From NCBI RefSeq assembly GCF_947500655.1, contig NZ_CANMSK010000009.1:86164-150163 (forward strand): a DNA stretch of 64,000 bases. The letters run 5' to 3'. This DNA is from an uncultured Psychrosphaera sp. (GTDB lineage Bacteria > Pseudomonadota > Gammaproteobacteria > Enterobacterales > Alteromonadaceae). The position numbers were made by a program, and so were the translations under genes. This document shows, in pieces, positions 27,375-37,727 of the stretch; the stretch's first letter is position 1; each line of letters opens with the position of its first letter. Under the pieces are notes generated by a model, which did not search any database, was not told the DNA's origin, and saw only the letters and a list, made by a program, of their open reading frames with translations.

Positions 27375-28959
27375 TGTTGTGCTCCTTTGAATCTAGTTGA
27401 GCAAGTAATTCGTCTTGTCTTTTCATTTCGGCTTGCTCTTGAGCAACCAAGGTTGGTCCCTTTTTAGCAAATTTTTGCATTAAGTAAAACGCGACCACAA
27501 ACATTACAGCGTAAAAAGTTGAGTAAGCAACAATAGTAGATAGAACTTGTGCTTCAGATAAATTAGACACTGACGTATGCACAGGTAATATTTCAGCTAT
27601 CGACCAAGGCTGACGACCGTATTCGGCAACAAACCAACCAGCCTCAGAAGCTATCCAAGGTAAAGGTAATCCCCAGAATGCCATTTTAAGCAGCCATTTA
27701 GGCTTAGTAATTTGATGCTTAGTAGAGTAATAAAAAGCAGCTGCAAAAATAAATAACATCATAAAGCCTGCAGCAACCATAAGTCTAAAACTCCAGAATA
27801 ATGGGGCGACTTTTGGGATAGAGTAATCTACTGCTTTTTCTATCGCTTCAGCTGATGGATTGGTTATATCGTCAGTAAATGGTTCTAACAATAATCCGTA
27901 ACCCATATCTTTTTTATGTGCATCAAATTGGGCTAACTCTTGCTCTGTTGCCGTTCCATCACGAACAGTCCCTAATACTTTATGTGCTTCAATACCTGAA
28001 ATAATACGAGCTCTATGAGCTATTTCATGATCTTTTAAACCTTTCACTTCTTCATCCAAAGAGCGGGTAGCAATAATCCCCATTAACCAAGGTAATTTTA
28101 TTGCGTAATCCACTTCTTGGGTTTCATCGTTAGGAATACCAAATAAGGTAAAATCAGCTGGGGCTTCTTGAGTTTCGTACTCGGCTTCAACTGCTGCTAA
28201 TTTCACTTGTTGTACATCACCTAATTCATAACCACTTTCGTCACCTAAAATGATAACTGAGATCACTGATGCCAAACCAAAGCTTGCTGCAATAGCAAAT
28301 GAACGACGTGCAAATGCAATCTCTTTACCTTTTAATAAATAGTAACTAGAAATTGCTAAAATAAACATTGAGCCAGTTACGTAGCCTGCAGATACAGTAT
28401 GAACAAATTTAACTTGAGCAACTGGATTAAACAGTAACTCAGCAAAACTCGTCATTTCCATACGCATAGATTCAATATTAAACTCTGCACCTACTGGATG
28501 TTGCATCCAACCATTAGCGATAAGTATCCATAAAGCTGATAAATTAGACGCAATTGCGACCAACCAAGTAGCAGCTAAATGCTTACCTTTGGACATTTTA
28601 TCCCAACCAAAAAAGAACAAACCAACAAAGGTCGATTCTAAGAAGAATGCCATTAAAGCTTCAATAGCCAGGGGCGCACCAAAGATGTCACCAACGTAAT
28701 GGGAATAATAAGACCAGTTCATGCCAAACTGGAATTCCATTGTAAGGCCGGTCGCTACACCAATAGCAAAGTTAATCCCGAATAACTTACCCCAAAATTT
28801 CGTCATTTCTTTATAAATTTCTTTGCCCGTCATTACATAAACAGATTCCATTATCGCTAATAGAAAACTTAGTCCAATTGTAAGAGGAACAAATATAAAG
28901 TGAAACATGGCGGTGAGGGCAAACTGTAGTCGTGATAGTTCAACTAAGGTTTCGCTCAT
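27367..28959 (-). CDS. cydA: Cytochrome bd ubiquinol oxidase subunit I
   Basis: A 530-residue heme-binding subunit. Heme ligands are in [15 protein letters not shown] (His19 type) and [13 protein letters not shown] (His186 type). The quinol-binding Q-loop is the long type, including the segment with GYGLLLEPF around residues 345-360. [18 protein letters not shown] near the C-terminus is typical. It heads the cyd operon. A perfect FNR-type site lies about 190 bases upstream, consistent with oxygen control. Confidence 0.97.
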   Translation of the reverse strand: MSETLVELSRLQFALTAMFHFIFVPLTIGLSFLLAIMESVYVMTGKEIYKEMTKFWGKLFGINFAIGVATGLTMEFQFGMNWSYYSHYVGDIFGAPLAIEALMAFFLESTFVGLFFFGWDKMSKGKHLAATWLVAIASNLSALWILIANGWMQHPVGAEFNIESMRMEMTSFAELLFNPVAQVKFVHTVSAGYVTGSMFILAISSYYLLKGKEIAFARRSFAIAASFGLASVISVIILGDESGYELGDVQQVKLAAVEAEYETQEAPADFTLFGIPNDETQEVDYAIKLPWLMGIIATRSLDEEVKGLKDHEIAHRARIISGIEAHKVLGTVRDGTATEQELAQFDAHKKDMGYGLLLEPFTDDITNPSAEAIEKAVDYSIPKVAPLFWSFRLMVAAGFMMLFIFAAAFYYSTKHQITKPKWLLKMAFWGLPLPWIASEAGWFVAEYGRQPWSIAEILPVHTSVSNLSEAQVLSTIVAYSTFYAVMFVVAFYLMQKFAKKGPTLVAQEQAEMKRQDELLAQLDSKEHNND

Positions 28960-29145
28960 TTTACTTATCCTTTTTTGTACGTTAAGTGATAACCCAATGA
29001 CTGTTGTTTAATTTAAAACAAGAGTAAATCAATTAGGCTCTAAAAATTTTATGCTAGCTTGTTAAGACGCTTGATTAATAACAATGAACAATTACTAACA
29101 GTGCTGACATAGCTGTTACTATGCCAAGAAAACGGGTTTGTTTTT

Positions 29146-29159
29146 TTGATATAGATCAA
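29146..29159 (-). promoter_or_regulatory. FNR/EtrA-type binding site upstream of cydA
   Basis: TTGATATAGATCAA matches the consensus TTGAT-N4-ATCAA exactly. On the minus strand TAGTAA lies 31 bases downstream of its centre (about 29117-29122), the spacing of an activator site overlapping the -35 (class II) promoter for cydA. Confidence 0.7.
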
Positions 29160-29369
29160 GCTACTAGGGCGTTTAAGTACTAAATTGTTCTCCGTTGCTC
29201 TAGTAACATCCATGCCAAATACGACATCAAGCGTGCTAACAATGATAAACACACAGAACAGTATGTCTTTGCTAACGTTACCTGCATCTAACTTTTAGCG
29301 TTAAATACCTAAGTGTTGAAAGCGTATTTCATCACTCTAAGCACTGTAGATAGCAAGATACAATCCAAC

Positions 29370-29398
29370 TTGACAATAAATATTTAACTCAATACTTT
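29370..29398 (+). promoter_or_regulatory. Candidate sigma-70 promoter for the sigma-54 activator gene
   Basis: TTGACA (29370-29375), 17 bases, TACTTT (29393-29398), about 50 bases before the ATG at 29451. Confidence 0.5.
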
Positions 29399-29450
29399 CA
29401 TGCAGTTACATATATAAGTAGTAAATGACAATTGAAACCCCTCTACACCT

Positions 29451-30797
29451 ATGACATATTTGACAGACATATTGTCGTTATTGACAGCGAGGCTTATGAA
29501 CATCTCTATTATCCAATCTATGATCAATGCTATTGATAAACCGGCTATTTTCATTACTCCTGATTATGTTATTCAAGCCGTAAATCAACCGTATCAAGAG
29601 GTTTACTCTACTCAAGTAGATATTGGTGTTAGTCGTTGTCACTCGGTCTCTCATAAAAGTGCAGTTCCATGTGATCAAAATGGTGAAAGCTGCCCTATCC
29701 AGTCATGTATTCAATCTGGACGTTCGGCCAGTGTTGTGCACATTCATCAAATGGAAAATGGTAAAGATATTTGTGACATAGTAATGAAACCAGTTAAAGA
29801 TGAGGACGGTATCACTATTGGTTTTTTAGAAATTTTAGAAGACCTAAAGTTTGCCTCAGCCCAATCACAAAAAGATAAAATGGTGGGAGAAAGCGAACCA
29901 TTTCTAGCACTGCTAAAAAAAATAAACCGAGCAGGTAAATCAGAGATTGCTGTTTTACTGCAAGGTGAAACAGGAACAGGTAAAGAATTGGTTGCCAAAG
30001 CATTACATGAGGTTAGCCCCCGTAGAGATGAACCATTTGTGGTGATTGAATGTACCGGACTTACCGAGTCTTTATTTGAGTCTGAACTTTTTGGTCACGA
30101 AAAAGGCGCGTTTACTGGCGCTACCCATAGCAAACAAGGCTTGATAGAGCTTGCCAATGGCGGCACTGTATTTTTTGATGAAATTGGCGATGTGCCGTTA
30201 AATATGCAAGTAAAATTGCTTAGGTTACTGGAGACTAGAACTTACCGAACGGTTGGTGGTTTAAAGCAAAAAACCTCGAACTTCCGTTTTCTCTCAGCCA
30301 GTCATAATAATTTATTGGAGATGGTTAACAAAGGTGAATTTAGACAAGATCTTTATTATCGAATTGCAGGGTTCCCAATATTTTTACCCTCGCTATCCGA
30401 GCGTAAAGGCGATATCGCATTATTAACTCAATACTTTTTAAATCATTCACAGTCACAACAAAAGCGCTTTAGTCCTGAGGCATTACACTTACTGCTGCAA
30501 TATACCTATCCGGGTAATATTAGAGAGTTAAAAAACTTAGTTGAGCAAGCTGTGTTATTAGCCGATGAAGATGAAATAACCTCAGAAGATTTACCTGAGT
30601 ATATTTTGTTTAATCCGTTGGATAGTAAAGCGACAAAGCAGCTACCTCAAACTCTAGAGCAAGTTGAAGCTGACTATTTATATAAAATGCTAAATACTCA
30701 AACTTATACAATAGACGAACTAGCCGCAATATTGGGGGTTAGTACCAGAACCTTATATAGAAAAATAGAAAAGCATAAGCTTTCTATTGATGATTGA
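29451..30797 (+). CDS. Sigma-54-dependent activator with Cys-rich PAS domain
   Basis: A 448-residue bacterial enhancer-binding protein. The N-terminal PAS-like domain (about 25-130) carries a Cys/His cluster C63-H64, H68, C74, C81, C86 (PCDQNGESCPIQSC), suggesting binding of iron-sulfur, heme or zinc for redox sensing. The AAA+ domain has Walker A GETGTGKE (172-179), the sigma-54 contact loop GAFTGA, Walker B GGTVFFDEIGD and the arginine finger region. A Fis-type helix-turn-helix ends the protein (DELAAILGVSTRTLYRKIEK). It is divergent from the cyd operon; control of cyd or of other respiratory genes is inferred from position only. No sigma-54 promoter was identified nearby. Confidence 0.85.
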   Translation: MTYLTDILSLLTARLMNISIIQSMINAIDKPAIFITPDYVIQAVNQPYQEVYSTQVDIGVSRCHSVSHKSAVPCDQNGESCPIQSCIQSGRSASVVHIHQMENGKDICDIVMKPVKDEDGITIGFLEILEDLKFASAQSQKDKMVGESEPFLALLKKINRAGKSEIAVLLQGETGTGKELVAKALHEVSPRRDEPFVVIECTGLTESLFESELFGHEKGAFTGATHSKQGLIELANGGTVFFDEIGDVPLNMQVKLLRLLETRTYRTVGGLKQKTSNFRFLSASHNNLLEMVNKGEFRQDLYYRIAGFPIFLPSLSERKGDIALLTQYFLNHSQSQQKRFSPEALHLLLQYTYPGNIRELKNLVEQAVLLADEDEITSEDLPEYILFNPLDSKATKQLPQTLEQVEADYLYKMLNTQTYTIDELAAILGVSTRTLYRKIEKHKLSIDD

Positions 30798-30835
30798 TAG
30801 CGACCTGTACTTGTATCAATTACATTAGCCACAAA

Positions 30836-30861
30836 AAAAAGAGTTCATATGAACTCTTTTT
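30836..30861. terminator. Bidirectional terminator
   Basis: AAAGAGTTCAT-ATGAACTCTTT palindrome flanked by A-run and T-run, between the convergent activator gene and ffh. Confidence 0.8.
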
Positions 30862-30884
30862 GTTTTCTTTAAATAGAAATCTTA

Positions 30885-32255
30885 TTAGATTTTAGGGAAA
30901 CCGCCCGGCATTCCGCCGCCCATTCCTCCCATGCCGCGCATCATTTTCATCATGCCGCCACCTTTCATTTTTTTCATCATTTTTTGCATTTGCATAAACT
31001 GTTTAAGCATACGGTTTACGTCTTGAACTTGTGTGCCGCTGCCTATTGCTATACGACGTTTACGAGAGCCTTTAATTACATCTGGGAACTTACGTTCTTT
31101 TTTGGTCATGGAATTAATAATAGCTTCCATTTGAGTAAATTGTTTGTCGTTGGCTTGGCCTTTTATCGCTTCAGACATTTTACCCATACCCGGCATTTTA
31201 TCCATTAAGCTCGACATTCCACCCATGCTACGCATTTGTGATAACTGGTCGCGGAAATCTTCAAGGTCGAAACCTTTGCCTTTCATTACTTTTTTAGCAA
31301 CTTTAGCGGCTTTTTCTTTATCTATGGTTGATTCAATTTGTTCAACTAAAGAAAGAACGTCACCCATTCCTAAAATACGACTAGCTATACGCTCAGGATG
31401 AAAAGGTTCTAATGCATCAATTTTTTCGCCCATACCAATAAACTTAATTGGCTTACCGGTAATATGACGAATTGATAATGCAGCTCCACCTCTAGCGTCA
31501 CCGTCGGCTTTGGTTAAGATAATACCGGTTAATGGTAATGCATCATCAAACGCTTTAGCCGTGACCGCAGCATCTTGACCTGTCATTGAGTCCACAACAA
31601 ATAAAGTTTCAACTGGGTTTACCGCAGCATGTAATGCTTTGATTTCACCCATCATGTCTTCGTCTATCGCTAAACGACCTGCGGTATCCACTAACAAAAC
31701 ATCAAAGAATTTACGTTTGGCGTGGTCAATTGCAGCCGTAACAATATCAATTGGCTTTTGTTCTACTGAACTCGGGAAGAACTCAACATCGACTTCCGCC
31801 GCTAAAGTCTCTAATTGTTTAATTGCCGCGGGACGATAAACGTCGGCACTTACGACTAATACAGACTTTTTCTTTTTCTCTTTTAAGAATTTAGCTAATT
31901 TACCAACCGATGTAGTTTTACCCGCACCTTGTAAGCCAGCCATCATTACAACAGCAGGAGGTTGGGCTGCAAGGTTTAAGTCTTCGTTTATATCGCCCAT
32001 GGCTTTTTCAAGCTCACCTTGCACGATTTTTACAAACACTTGACCTGGCGTTAAACTTTTACCAACGTTTTCACCAACTGCTTTTTCTTTAACTGATTTA
32101 ACAAAATCACGAACGACAGGTAAAGCAACGTCTGCTTCCAGTAACGCCATTCTAACGTCACGAAGTGTGTCTTTTATATTGTCTTCAGTTAATCGGCCTT
32201 GTCCGCTGATCTTCTTCAGGGACTCGGATAATCGTTCAGATAAATTGTCAAACAT
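30885..32255 (-). CDS. ffh: Signal recognition particle protein Ffh
   Basis: A 456-residue SRP54 GTPase that delivers membrane-protein nascent chains to FtsY and SecYEG. The N domain is followed by the G domain (GLQGAGKTTSVGKLAKFL, LVDTAGRL, ILTKADGDARGG) and a Met-rich M domain that binds 4.5S RNA and signal sequences (RRIAIGSGTQVQDVNRMLKQF). The extreme C-terminus is Gly/Met-rich. It is divergent from ypjD, the conserved ffh-ypjD-corB arrangement. Confidence 0.97.
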   Translation of the reverse strand: MFDNLSERLSESLKKISGQGRLTEDNIKDTLRDVRMALLEADVALPVVRDFVKSVKEKAVGENVGKSLTPGQVFVKIVQGELEKAMGDINEDLNLAAQPPAVVMMAGLQGAGKTTSVGKLAKFLKEKKKKSVLVVSADVYRPAAIKQLETLAAEVDVEFFPSSVEQKPIDIVTAAIDHAKRKFFDVLLVDTAGRLAIDEDMMGEIKALHAAVNPVETLFVVDSMTGQDAAVTAKAFDDALPLTGIILTKADGDARGGAALSIRHITGKPIKFIGMGEKIDALEPFHPERIASRILGMGDVLSLVEQIESTIDKEKAAKVAKKVMKGKGFDLEDFRDQLSQMRSMGGMSSLMDKMPGMGKMSEAIKGQANDKQFTQMEAIINSMTKKERKFPDVIKGSRKRRIAIGSGTQVQDVNRMLKQFMQMQKMMKKMKGGGMMKMMRGMGGMGGGMPGGFPKI

Positions 32256-32503
32256 ATATGATTATTCTCTTACTTTGGCTAGCTGTTTTTAACAGCGCGA
32301 ATGTTGGGATTATATACCGCTACCTAAGCTAAATATAGAGTAAAAAGCCAATTACAAGGTTTCAAACTGTAACAAAGGGATAATCTATCCATTTAATGCA
32401 ATTATTCTTTTCTTAGATCTAAATAATATTGATTAACGAATCAAAAAAACGTGGTAACATCAAAGTGTTATTTTTTCAAATTGATGTATGAAGGTTTTCA
32501 CCT

Positions 32504-33310
32504 ATGTCCGTAATGTTAGGACTTAATTTAGCTTTTATTGGGTTTACTCTTGCCAGTTTTATTACGGCTAGAACTGTATTCCTAAATTCAAAATTCAACT
32601 CCAAAGCACTTTTCTCAATTGCTATCGCGGCAATTATTTTTCAATTATTTGCTGTACGCTCTATTTTATTTGTTGGAACTGAACTGCATTTATCATTAGC
32701 CGCTATGTGTATATTAATAAATGCACTGATTGCTGCGGTATTAACTATCCGTTCATTTACCAATACCAACTTAATGATCTTGTTCGTTACTTATTGCTTC
32801 TCTGCTTTGTTGTCACTGGCTATTGTTTTTATTCCCCATGATTCATTAGCTTATATGGGCGTATCAATTAATTCTTCAACACCTTTAATCATTCACATTG
32901 TATTATCTGTTAGTGCTTACTGTATATTAGTGATCTCTTCTTTATATGCCGTACAATTTAGGTATATAGATGCAAAATTAAAATCAAAAACCTTATCACT
33001 GAACAGTCACTTGCCTTCTCTAAACATTGTTGAAGCGCAGCAATTTAGATTAATGTCTATAGGTTTACTGTTACTCACTGCGGCTTTAGTCACAGGTTTG
33101 TTATTCTTAGATAATATGTGGGCCAAGCAATACGCTCATAAAACAATACTTTCAATAATAGCCTGGGCTGCATTTGCAACACTCGCTATTGGTCATAAAT
33201 TGTATGGATGGCGTGGGCGTAATAGCGCAATTGGCACCATACTAGCTTCTGTAATACTTACGTTGGCATACTTTGGCAGTCGTTTTGTGCGTGAAATAAT
33301 ACTCACTTAA
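32504..33310 (+). CDS. ypjD: CcsA-like inner membrane protein YpjD
   Basis: A 268-residue membrane protein with eight hydrophobic segments, similar to the core of cytochrome c assembly (CcsA/CcmC) proteins. LIIHIVLSVSAYCILVISSLYAV and LDNMWAKQYAHKTILSIIAWAAF carry the spaced histidines. In E. coli YpjD (CorE) is linked to magnesium/cobalt homeostasis with CorB. It starts at ATG after AAGG and lies upstream of corB on the same strand. Confidence 0.9.
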   Translation: MSVMLGLNLAFIGFTLASFITARTVFLNSKFNSKALFSIAIAAIIFQLFAVRSILFVGTELHLSLAAMCILINALIAAVLTIRSFTNTNLMILFVTYCFSALLSLAIVFIPHDSLAYMGVSINSSTPLIIHIVLSVSAYCILVISSLYAVQFRYIDAKLKSKTLSLNSHLPSLNIVEAQQFRLMSIGLLLLTAALVTGLLFLDNMWAKQYAHKTILSIIAWAAFATLAIGHKLYGWRGRNSAIGTILASVILTLAYFGSRFVREIILT

Positions 33311-33379
33311 CGCATTTGGCTTGACTATACCGGCATAAGATCATACTTATACATTTCTTAATTCCAGCAAGGATAAATT

Positions 33380-34660
33380 TTGGGCGACATCTCTACAAGT
33401 ACACTGGTTATAATACTCGTTGTACTTATTTTCATTTCAGCATACTTTTCAAGTACTGAAACTGGCTTAATGGCTTTAAACAAATACAAGCTTAAACATT
33501 TAGTAAAGGAAGGCCATAAAGGGGCACTCCGTGTTGCTAAATTAATGAGCCGTCCTGACAGAACGATAGGGTTAATATTAATTGGTAATAATCTAGTTAA
33601 TATTGGTGCATCTGCCATAGCTACAATAATTGGTCTTAGATTATACGGTGATGTTGGTGTTGCGATAGCAACGTTTGGACTCACCTTAGTTATATTGATT
33701 TTTGCCGAAGTCACTCCAAAAACATTAGCCGCTTTACATCCAGAGAAAGTGGCATTCCCAAGCTCAATACTTTTGTTGTTTCTGATGAAAATATTGTTTC
33801 CATTTGTGCTTGTCGTAAATTTTATTACTAATGGAATTTTAGCGTTATTAGGTGTTAGCTCAGAGCAAAGAGAAGAACACAGCTTAAGCAAAGAAGAACT
33901 TAAAACGGTAGTGAATGAATCTGGTGGTTTAATAAGAGATAGTCATCAAAATATGATTGTTAACTTGCTCGATTTAGGAAAGATTAAAGCCGAAGACATT
34001 ATGATCCCGCGTAACGAAATATATGCGCTGGATATCAATGATGATTGGAAAAATTTACTTAAAGGTCTTACTTACGCAAACCATACTCGCTTATTATTAT
34101 ACCGAGATAATATTGACGATGCGGTTGGCTTTATTCATGTTAGAGATGCATTACGACTATTAGCTAAAGAAGACTTTAGTAAAACCACCCTGCTGCGTGC
34201 AGTACGGGAAATATATTACACACCAGAAGGTACATCTCTTTTTGTTTTGTTACAGAAGCTAAAACAAAATAAAGAACGTATTGGTTTAGTTGTGGACGAA
34301 TATGGTGATATCCAAGGGTTGTTTACGCTGGAAGATATTTTGGAAGAAATCGTTGGTGATTTTACTACTGGTATTTCTGTTGATCCAAGTTCAATCTGTA
34401 TTAAACAACCAGATGGTAGTTATATATTAGATGGAAGTTCATCTATGCGTGATATTAACAAAGAAATGGATTGGGATTTACCAACCGATGGTCCTAAAAC
34501 AATCAACGGGCTTATTCAAGAGATCATGGCAGATATTCCAGAAGCCGGTACTTCAATCTTAATTGCTGACTACCCTATTGAAATTCTTAGTGTTAAAGAT
34601 AATAAAGTTTCACTAGCTAAAATCCACCAAAAAATAGAACCAGAAGATACATCAGATTAA
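33380..34660 (+). CDS. corB: HlyC/CorC-family ion transport protein CorB
   Basis: A 426-residue protein with an N-terminal DUF21 (CNNM) membrane domain (ISAYFSSTETGLMALNKYKL, NNLVNIGASAIATI), a CBS pair (about 205-330, EDIMIPRNEIYALD and GLVVDEYGDIQGLFTLEDIL) and the C-terminal CorC_HlyC domain. It is implicated in Mg2+/Co2+ efflux. The start is TTG, supported by AAGGA six bases upstream; no ATG fits the first helix. It is in the ypjD-corB pair. Confidence 0.93.
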   Translation: MGDISTSTLVIILVVLIFISAYFSSTETGLMALNKYKLKHLVKEGHKGALRVAKLMSRPDRTIGLILIGNNLVNIGASAIATIIGLRLYGDVGVAIATFGLTLVILIFAEVTPKTLAALHPEKVAFPSSILLLFLMKILFPFVLVVNFITNGILALLGVSSEQREEHSLSKEELKTVVNESGGLIRDSHQNMIVNLLDLGKIKAEDIMIPRNEIYALDINDDWKNLLKGLTYANHTRLLLYRDNIDDAVGFIHVRDALRLLAKEDFSKTTLLRAVREIYYTPEGTSLFVLLQKLKQNKERIGLVVDEYGDIQGLFTLEDILEEIVGDFTTGISVDPSSICIKQPDGSYILDGSSSMRDINKEMDWDLPTDGPKTINGLIQEIMADIPEAGTSILIADYPIEILSVKDNKVSLAKIHQKIEPEDTSD

Positions 34661-34675
34661 CTGGTGTATCTTTAT
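34645..34675 (+). terminator. Hairpin overlapping the corB stop
   Basis: AGATACA..CAG and CTG.TGTATCT form a stem across the stop codon, followed by a T-rich stretch. Confidence 0.5.
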
Positions 34676-34815
34676 TTTATAAGTATTACAACCAGTTCAC
34701 TTTTTCATAAACAAACATTTCTATAAAAAAATTCACTTTTTCTCCCCCTTGCCGTTAACTATGCAAATTAATGAACTATATTTATTAATGACATACTAAT
34801 AATCAAGGGTTAAAG

Positions 34816-36450
34816 ATGAATTTAAAAAGTATTCGCGTTAGATATACAGCTATGTTTTGTAGTATTGCAGTTGTGCTTCTAATATCTAACATAATGAACT
34901 TTTCATTAGTCAGCAAAACTGAAAATGGCATGACATTATTTGCCCATGAATTTAACCCAGCTATTTCAGCTGTTATCAATGCTGACAGAGACCTATACCA
35001 AGCCAGAACCGCTGAATTACAAATACTTATAGGCAACAACAATTCTTCTAAAATAATCGAAAATCAAAAAGACTTCGAAGAAAATGCCCAACAAGCTTAC
35101 GACCGTATGCAAGATTTTAAGCAATATATGTCTGCTTACCCTGATGTCAGCCAAAAACTTAATCAATTTGATGCTGCATTTAAAAAGTGGAAAAACGCTG
35201 CTAAAGCAGTATTTAGCTTAGCTAATAGCGGTCAGTTAGAACAAGCTAGAGAGCAAAGTGCAGGCTTATCGTTAACCAGCTTCAACCAATTAAGAGATTT
35301 TTATAACATTGCAGGGGAAGCTGGAGATAGTAAAAGCCTCTCGGTTAGCAAAACTATTATAAGCGAGGTTGGTACCACCCAAACCGTATTAACCATTTTC
35401 AGTATCATCATCATTATATTAACTTTTACCGCTGGTATTATTGCGCCTAAAGCTATGGCCGATGCGTTAGAAAACCTTTCATCTGAACTGCAAGCTATTA
35501 ATAGTGGCGATGGTGATTTAAGCCGCCGTATACATAGCCAAAGAAAAGATGAAATAGGGCAAGTTGCTAACGAATTTGATAAATTTCTAGATGAATTAGC
35601 CGATTTAATTGGCTCTATTGTTGAGCAGTCTGCTGAAGTAATTACCGGCGTTAGTGAATTAGACTCTGGTGCAAAAGAAATAAAAAAAACCAGTAAACAA
35701 CAAACTGACAACGTCGATATGATAGTAACCGCGGTAAACGAAATGTCATACGCCATTAAAGAAGTCGCAAGTAACGCCAGTTTAACCGCAACTGAAATTG
35801 ATGTTGTTAATACTCTAGCGACTGAAGGAAAAACCATAACGAATAATGCAGTACATGAGATGCAACAGCTTTCTACTACCGTTAATAATGCAGCTGACGT
35901 AATATCTCGTTTATCTGAAAATTCAGCCGATATAGCATCAGTAATGGATGTTATTAAAGGAATTGCAGATCAGACTAACTTACTTGCATTAAATGCAGCT
36001 ATTGAAGCCGCACGTGCTGGTGAGCAAGGGCGAGGCTTTGCTGTTGTTGCTGATGAAGTAAGAACATTAGCCAGTAGAACCCAAGAATCAACTCAAAGCA
36101 TTCAAGGTATGATAGAGGCATTACAGACAGGTGTTGAACAAGCGGTTACTTCAATTAGCGAAGGTAATAGTGCCACAGAATCTACGGTTGCTTTGTCTCA
36201 ACAAACACTTGAGTCCTTAGAAAAAATAAGTGAAGCCTGCTCTAACGTCGCAAACGTTGCAGCACAAACTGCAACAGCAACAGAAGAACAAAGTGTTGTG
36301 GCTGAAGATATTAGTGAAAACTTGACTGTACTTGCAGATCAGACTCAAGCCAATTTCAATATTGCAGAAAATAATGGAAACCAAGCTAATACAACCATGG
36401 CATTAGCTACTGAATTATCAAACTCAGTGACTCGCTTCAAACTTAGTTAG
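34816..36450 (+). CDS. Methyl-accepting chemotaxis protein
   Basis: A 544-residue chemoreceptor. The N-terminal membrane helix is followed by a four-helix-bundle (4HB_MCP) periplasmic domain (about 35-190), a second membrane helix (about 192-215), HAMP, and the cytoplasmic signalling coil with the conserved hairpin tip [20 protein letters not shown]. The ligand cannot be inferred. AAGGGTTAAAG precedes the ATG. It is a single-gene unit; no che genes are in the window. Confidence 0.93.
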   Translation: MNLKSIRVRYTAMFCSIAVVLLISNIMNFSLVSKTENGMTLFAHEFNPAISAVINADRDLYQARTAELQILIGNNNSSKIIENQKDFEENAQQAYDRMQDFKQYMSAYPDVSQKLNQFDAAFKKWKNAAKAVFSLANSGQLEQAREQSAGLSLTSFNQLRDFYNIAGEAGDSKSLSVSKTIISEVGTTQTVLTIFSIIIIILTFTAGIIAPKAMADALENLSSELQAINSGDGDLSRRIHSQRKDEIGQVANEFDKFLDELADLIGSIVEQSAEVITGVSELDSGAKEIKKTSKQQTDNVDMIVTAVNEMSYAIKEVASNASLTATEIDVVNTLATEGKTITNNAVHEMQQLSTTVNNAADVISRLSENSADIASVMDVIKGIADQTNLLALNAAIEAARAGEQGRGFAVVADEVRTLASRTQESTQSIQGMIEALQTGVEQAVTSISEGNSATESTVALSQQTLESLEKISEACSNVANVAAQTATATEEQSVVAEDISENLTVLADQTQANFNIAENNGNQANTTMALATELSNSVTRFKLS

Positions 36451-36567
36451 TCAGCACTTACAATTTTATGTTTTAATACACGGATGTTTAAAACATAAAT
36501 ATTTCAATGTCTATATAGTGCCAGATCGAAAGATTGGTTTACTAAACTCAAACAAGAGATTTTCAGT

Positions 36568-37611
36568 GTGAAACTAGCAAAATTACTTACCAATTTAGTT
36601 ATTACCATTTCAGTTACTTTAACAGTTATCAGTGTGCATGCAGTTGACTCTGTTGAAGATGAATATGAACAATTTAATTATTTGAAAAAAATTGATACAT
36701 GCATTAACAATATAAAAAAATCTGGATTATACGACGGAACACAAGAGCAGCTTAACCAATATTGTAAAGTCGAAACCCTCAAAAAGAGTTTTAAACCTGG
36801 CCGCTATGCCAAAAGAATTCTTGAAGAAAAAATGACGGAATTCAATCCATTTGTTATTACACCACATAAACCAAGTTACATGTTACCAGGGATTGTCACC
36901 AATAACTTTAACCGTAAACCATATGATTTTAGTGAAGAATATGCTGCAGGAATGAAAGAGGTTGAGGCTAAATATCAAGTTAGTTTTAAAATACCACTTA
37001 GCTCAGGTGATCTGTTAACCCGAGGTGATGGTTTGTATTTTGGCATGACAATCAAAGCTTGGTGGCAATTATATTCTAGTGATATTTCCAAACCGTTTAG
37101 AGAAACCAATTACCAGCCTGAAATTTTTTATCGAGCTCCTCTTCCATGGAAACCTTTTGGTGGCAACATGGGATACGCTATATCTTTTGAACATCAATCA
37201 AATGGACAAACCCAGGTACTTTCAAGAAGTTGGAATCGTATTATCGGTTCAATTATTTTTGAACAAAATGACTACATGCTAATGTTTAATCCTTGGTATC
37301 GCATACCTGAAGATGATAAAACAGATCCTTTATCTTCTAAAGGAGATGATAACCCTGACATTGAAGATTATATGGGCAATTATGAAATGTATGGAGCTTA
37401 TGCCTTTAATGATCAAAATAAAATAACCGTATTAGTACGAAATAATTGGCGAACGGGGCATGGTGCAATTGAACTAAATTATACTTATCCTTTACAGAAA
37501 AAATTAGTAGGAACCATTCAGTACTTTAATGGATATGGCGAAAGTATGATTGACTATAACCACAAACAACAAAAGTTTGGCTTAGGTATCGCGCTAACTG
37601 AAATATTTTAA
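36568..37611 (+). CDS. pldA: Outer membrane phospholipase A
   Basis: A 347-residue protein with a signal peptide (cleaved about 25) and a 12-strand barrel of the PldA family. The catalytic motif EHQSNG contains the His and Ser pair, and the barrel has DGLYFGMTIKAWWQLY and a final NHKQQKFGLGIALTEIF with a C-terminal Phe as outer-membrane signal. It hydrolyses phospholipids that reach the outer leaflet under envelope stress. The start is GTG. Confidence 0.9.
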   Translation: MKLAKLLTNLVITISVTLTVISVHAVDSVEDEYEQFNYLKKIDTCINNIKKSGLYDGTQEQLNQYCKVETLKKSFKPGRYAKRILEEKMTEFNPFVITPHKPSYMLPGIVTNNFNRKPYDFSEEYAAGMKEVEAKYQVSFKIPLSSGDLLTRGDGLYFGMTIKAWWQLYSSDISKPFRETNYQPEIFYRAPLPWKPFGGNMGYAISFEHQSNGQTQVLSRSWNRIIGSIIFEQNDYMLMFNPWYRIPEDDKTDPLSSKGDDNPDIEDYMGNYEMYGAYAFNDQNKITVLVRNNWRTGHGAIELNYTYPLQKKLVGTIQYFNGYGESMIDYNHKQQKFGLGIALTEIF

Positions 37612-37628
37612 TAGGTAAGTTTCTATAT

Positions 37629-37675
37629 AAAAAAACGAACCGATTTCTTTAGCTAAAATAGTCTGTTCGTTTTTT
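37629..37675 (+). terminator. Terminator of pldA
   Basis: AAAAAACGAAC and GTTCGTTTTTT pair across a 24-base loop and end in T. Confidence 0.7.
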
Positions 37676-37727
37676 ACTTATTCTTATGAAACTCTAATGA
37701 GGTTATTACACTTTAAATAGAAATCAT

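Larger units (their letters stand above)
28960..29450. other. Divergent control region between cydA and the sigma-54 activator
   Basis: No gene is supported in these 490 bases. They hold an FNR-type site, a candidate cydA promoter and a candidate promoter for the activator, listed separately. Confidence 0.6.

Noticed and set aside
29049..29252. 67-codon minus-strand frame upstream of cydA
   Set aside because: It crosses the FNR-type site and candidate promoter, has no domain and no good ribosome binding site.
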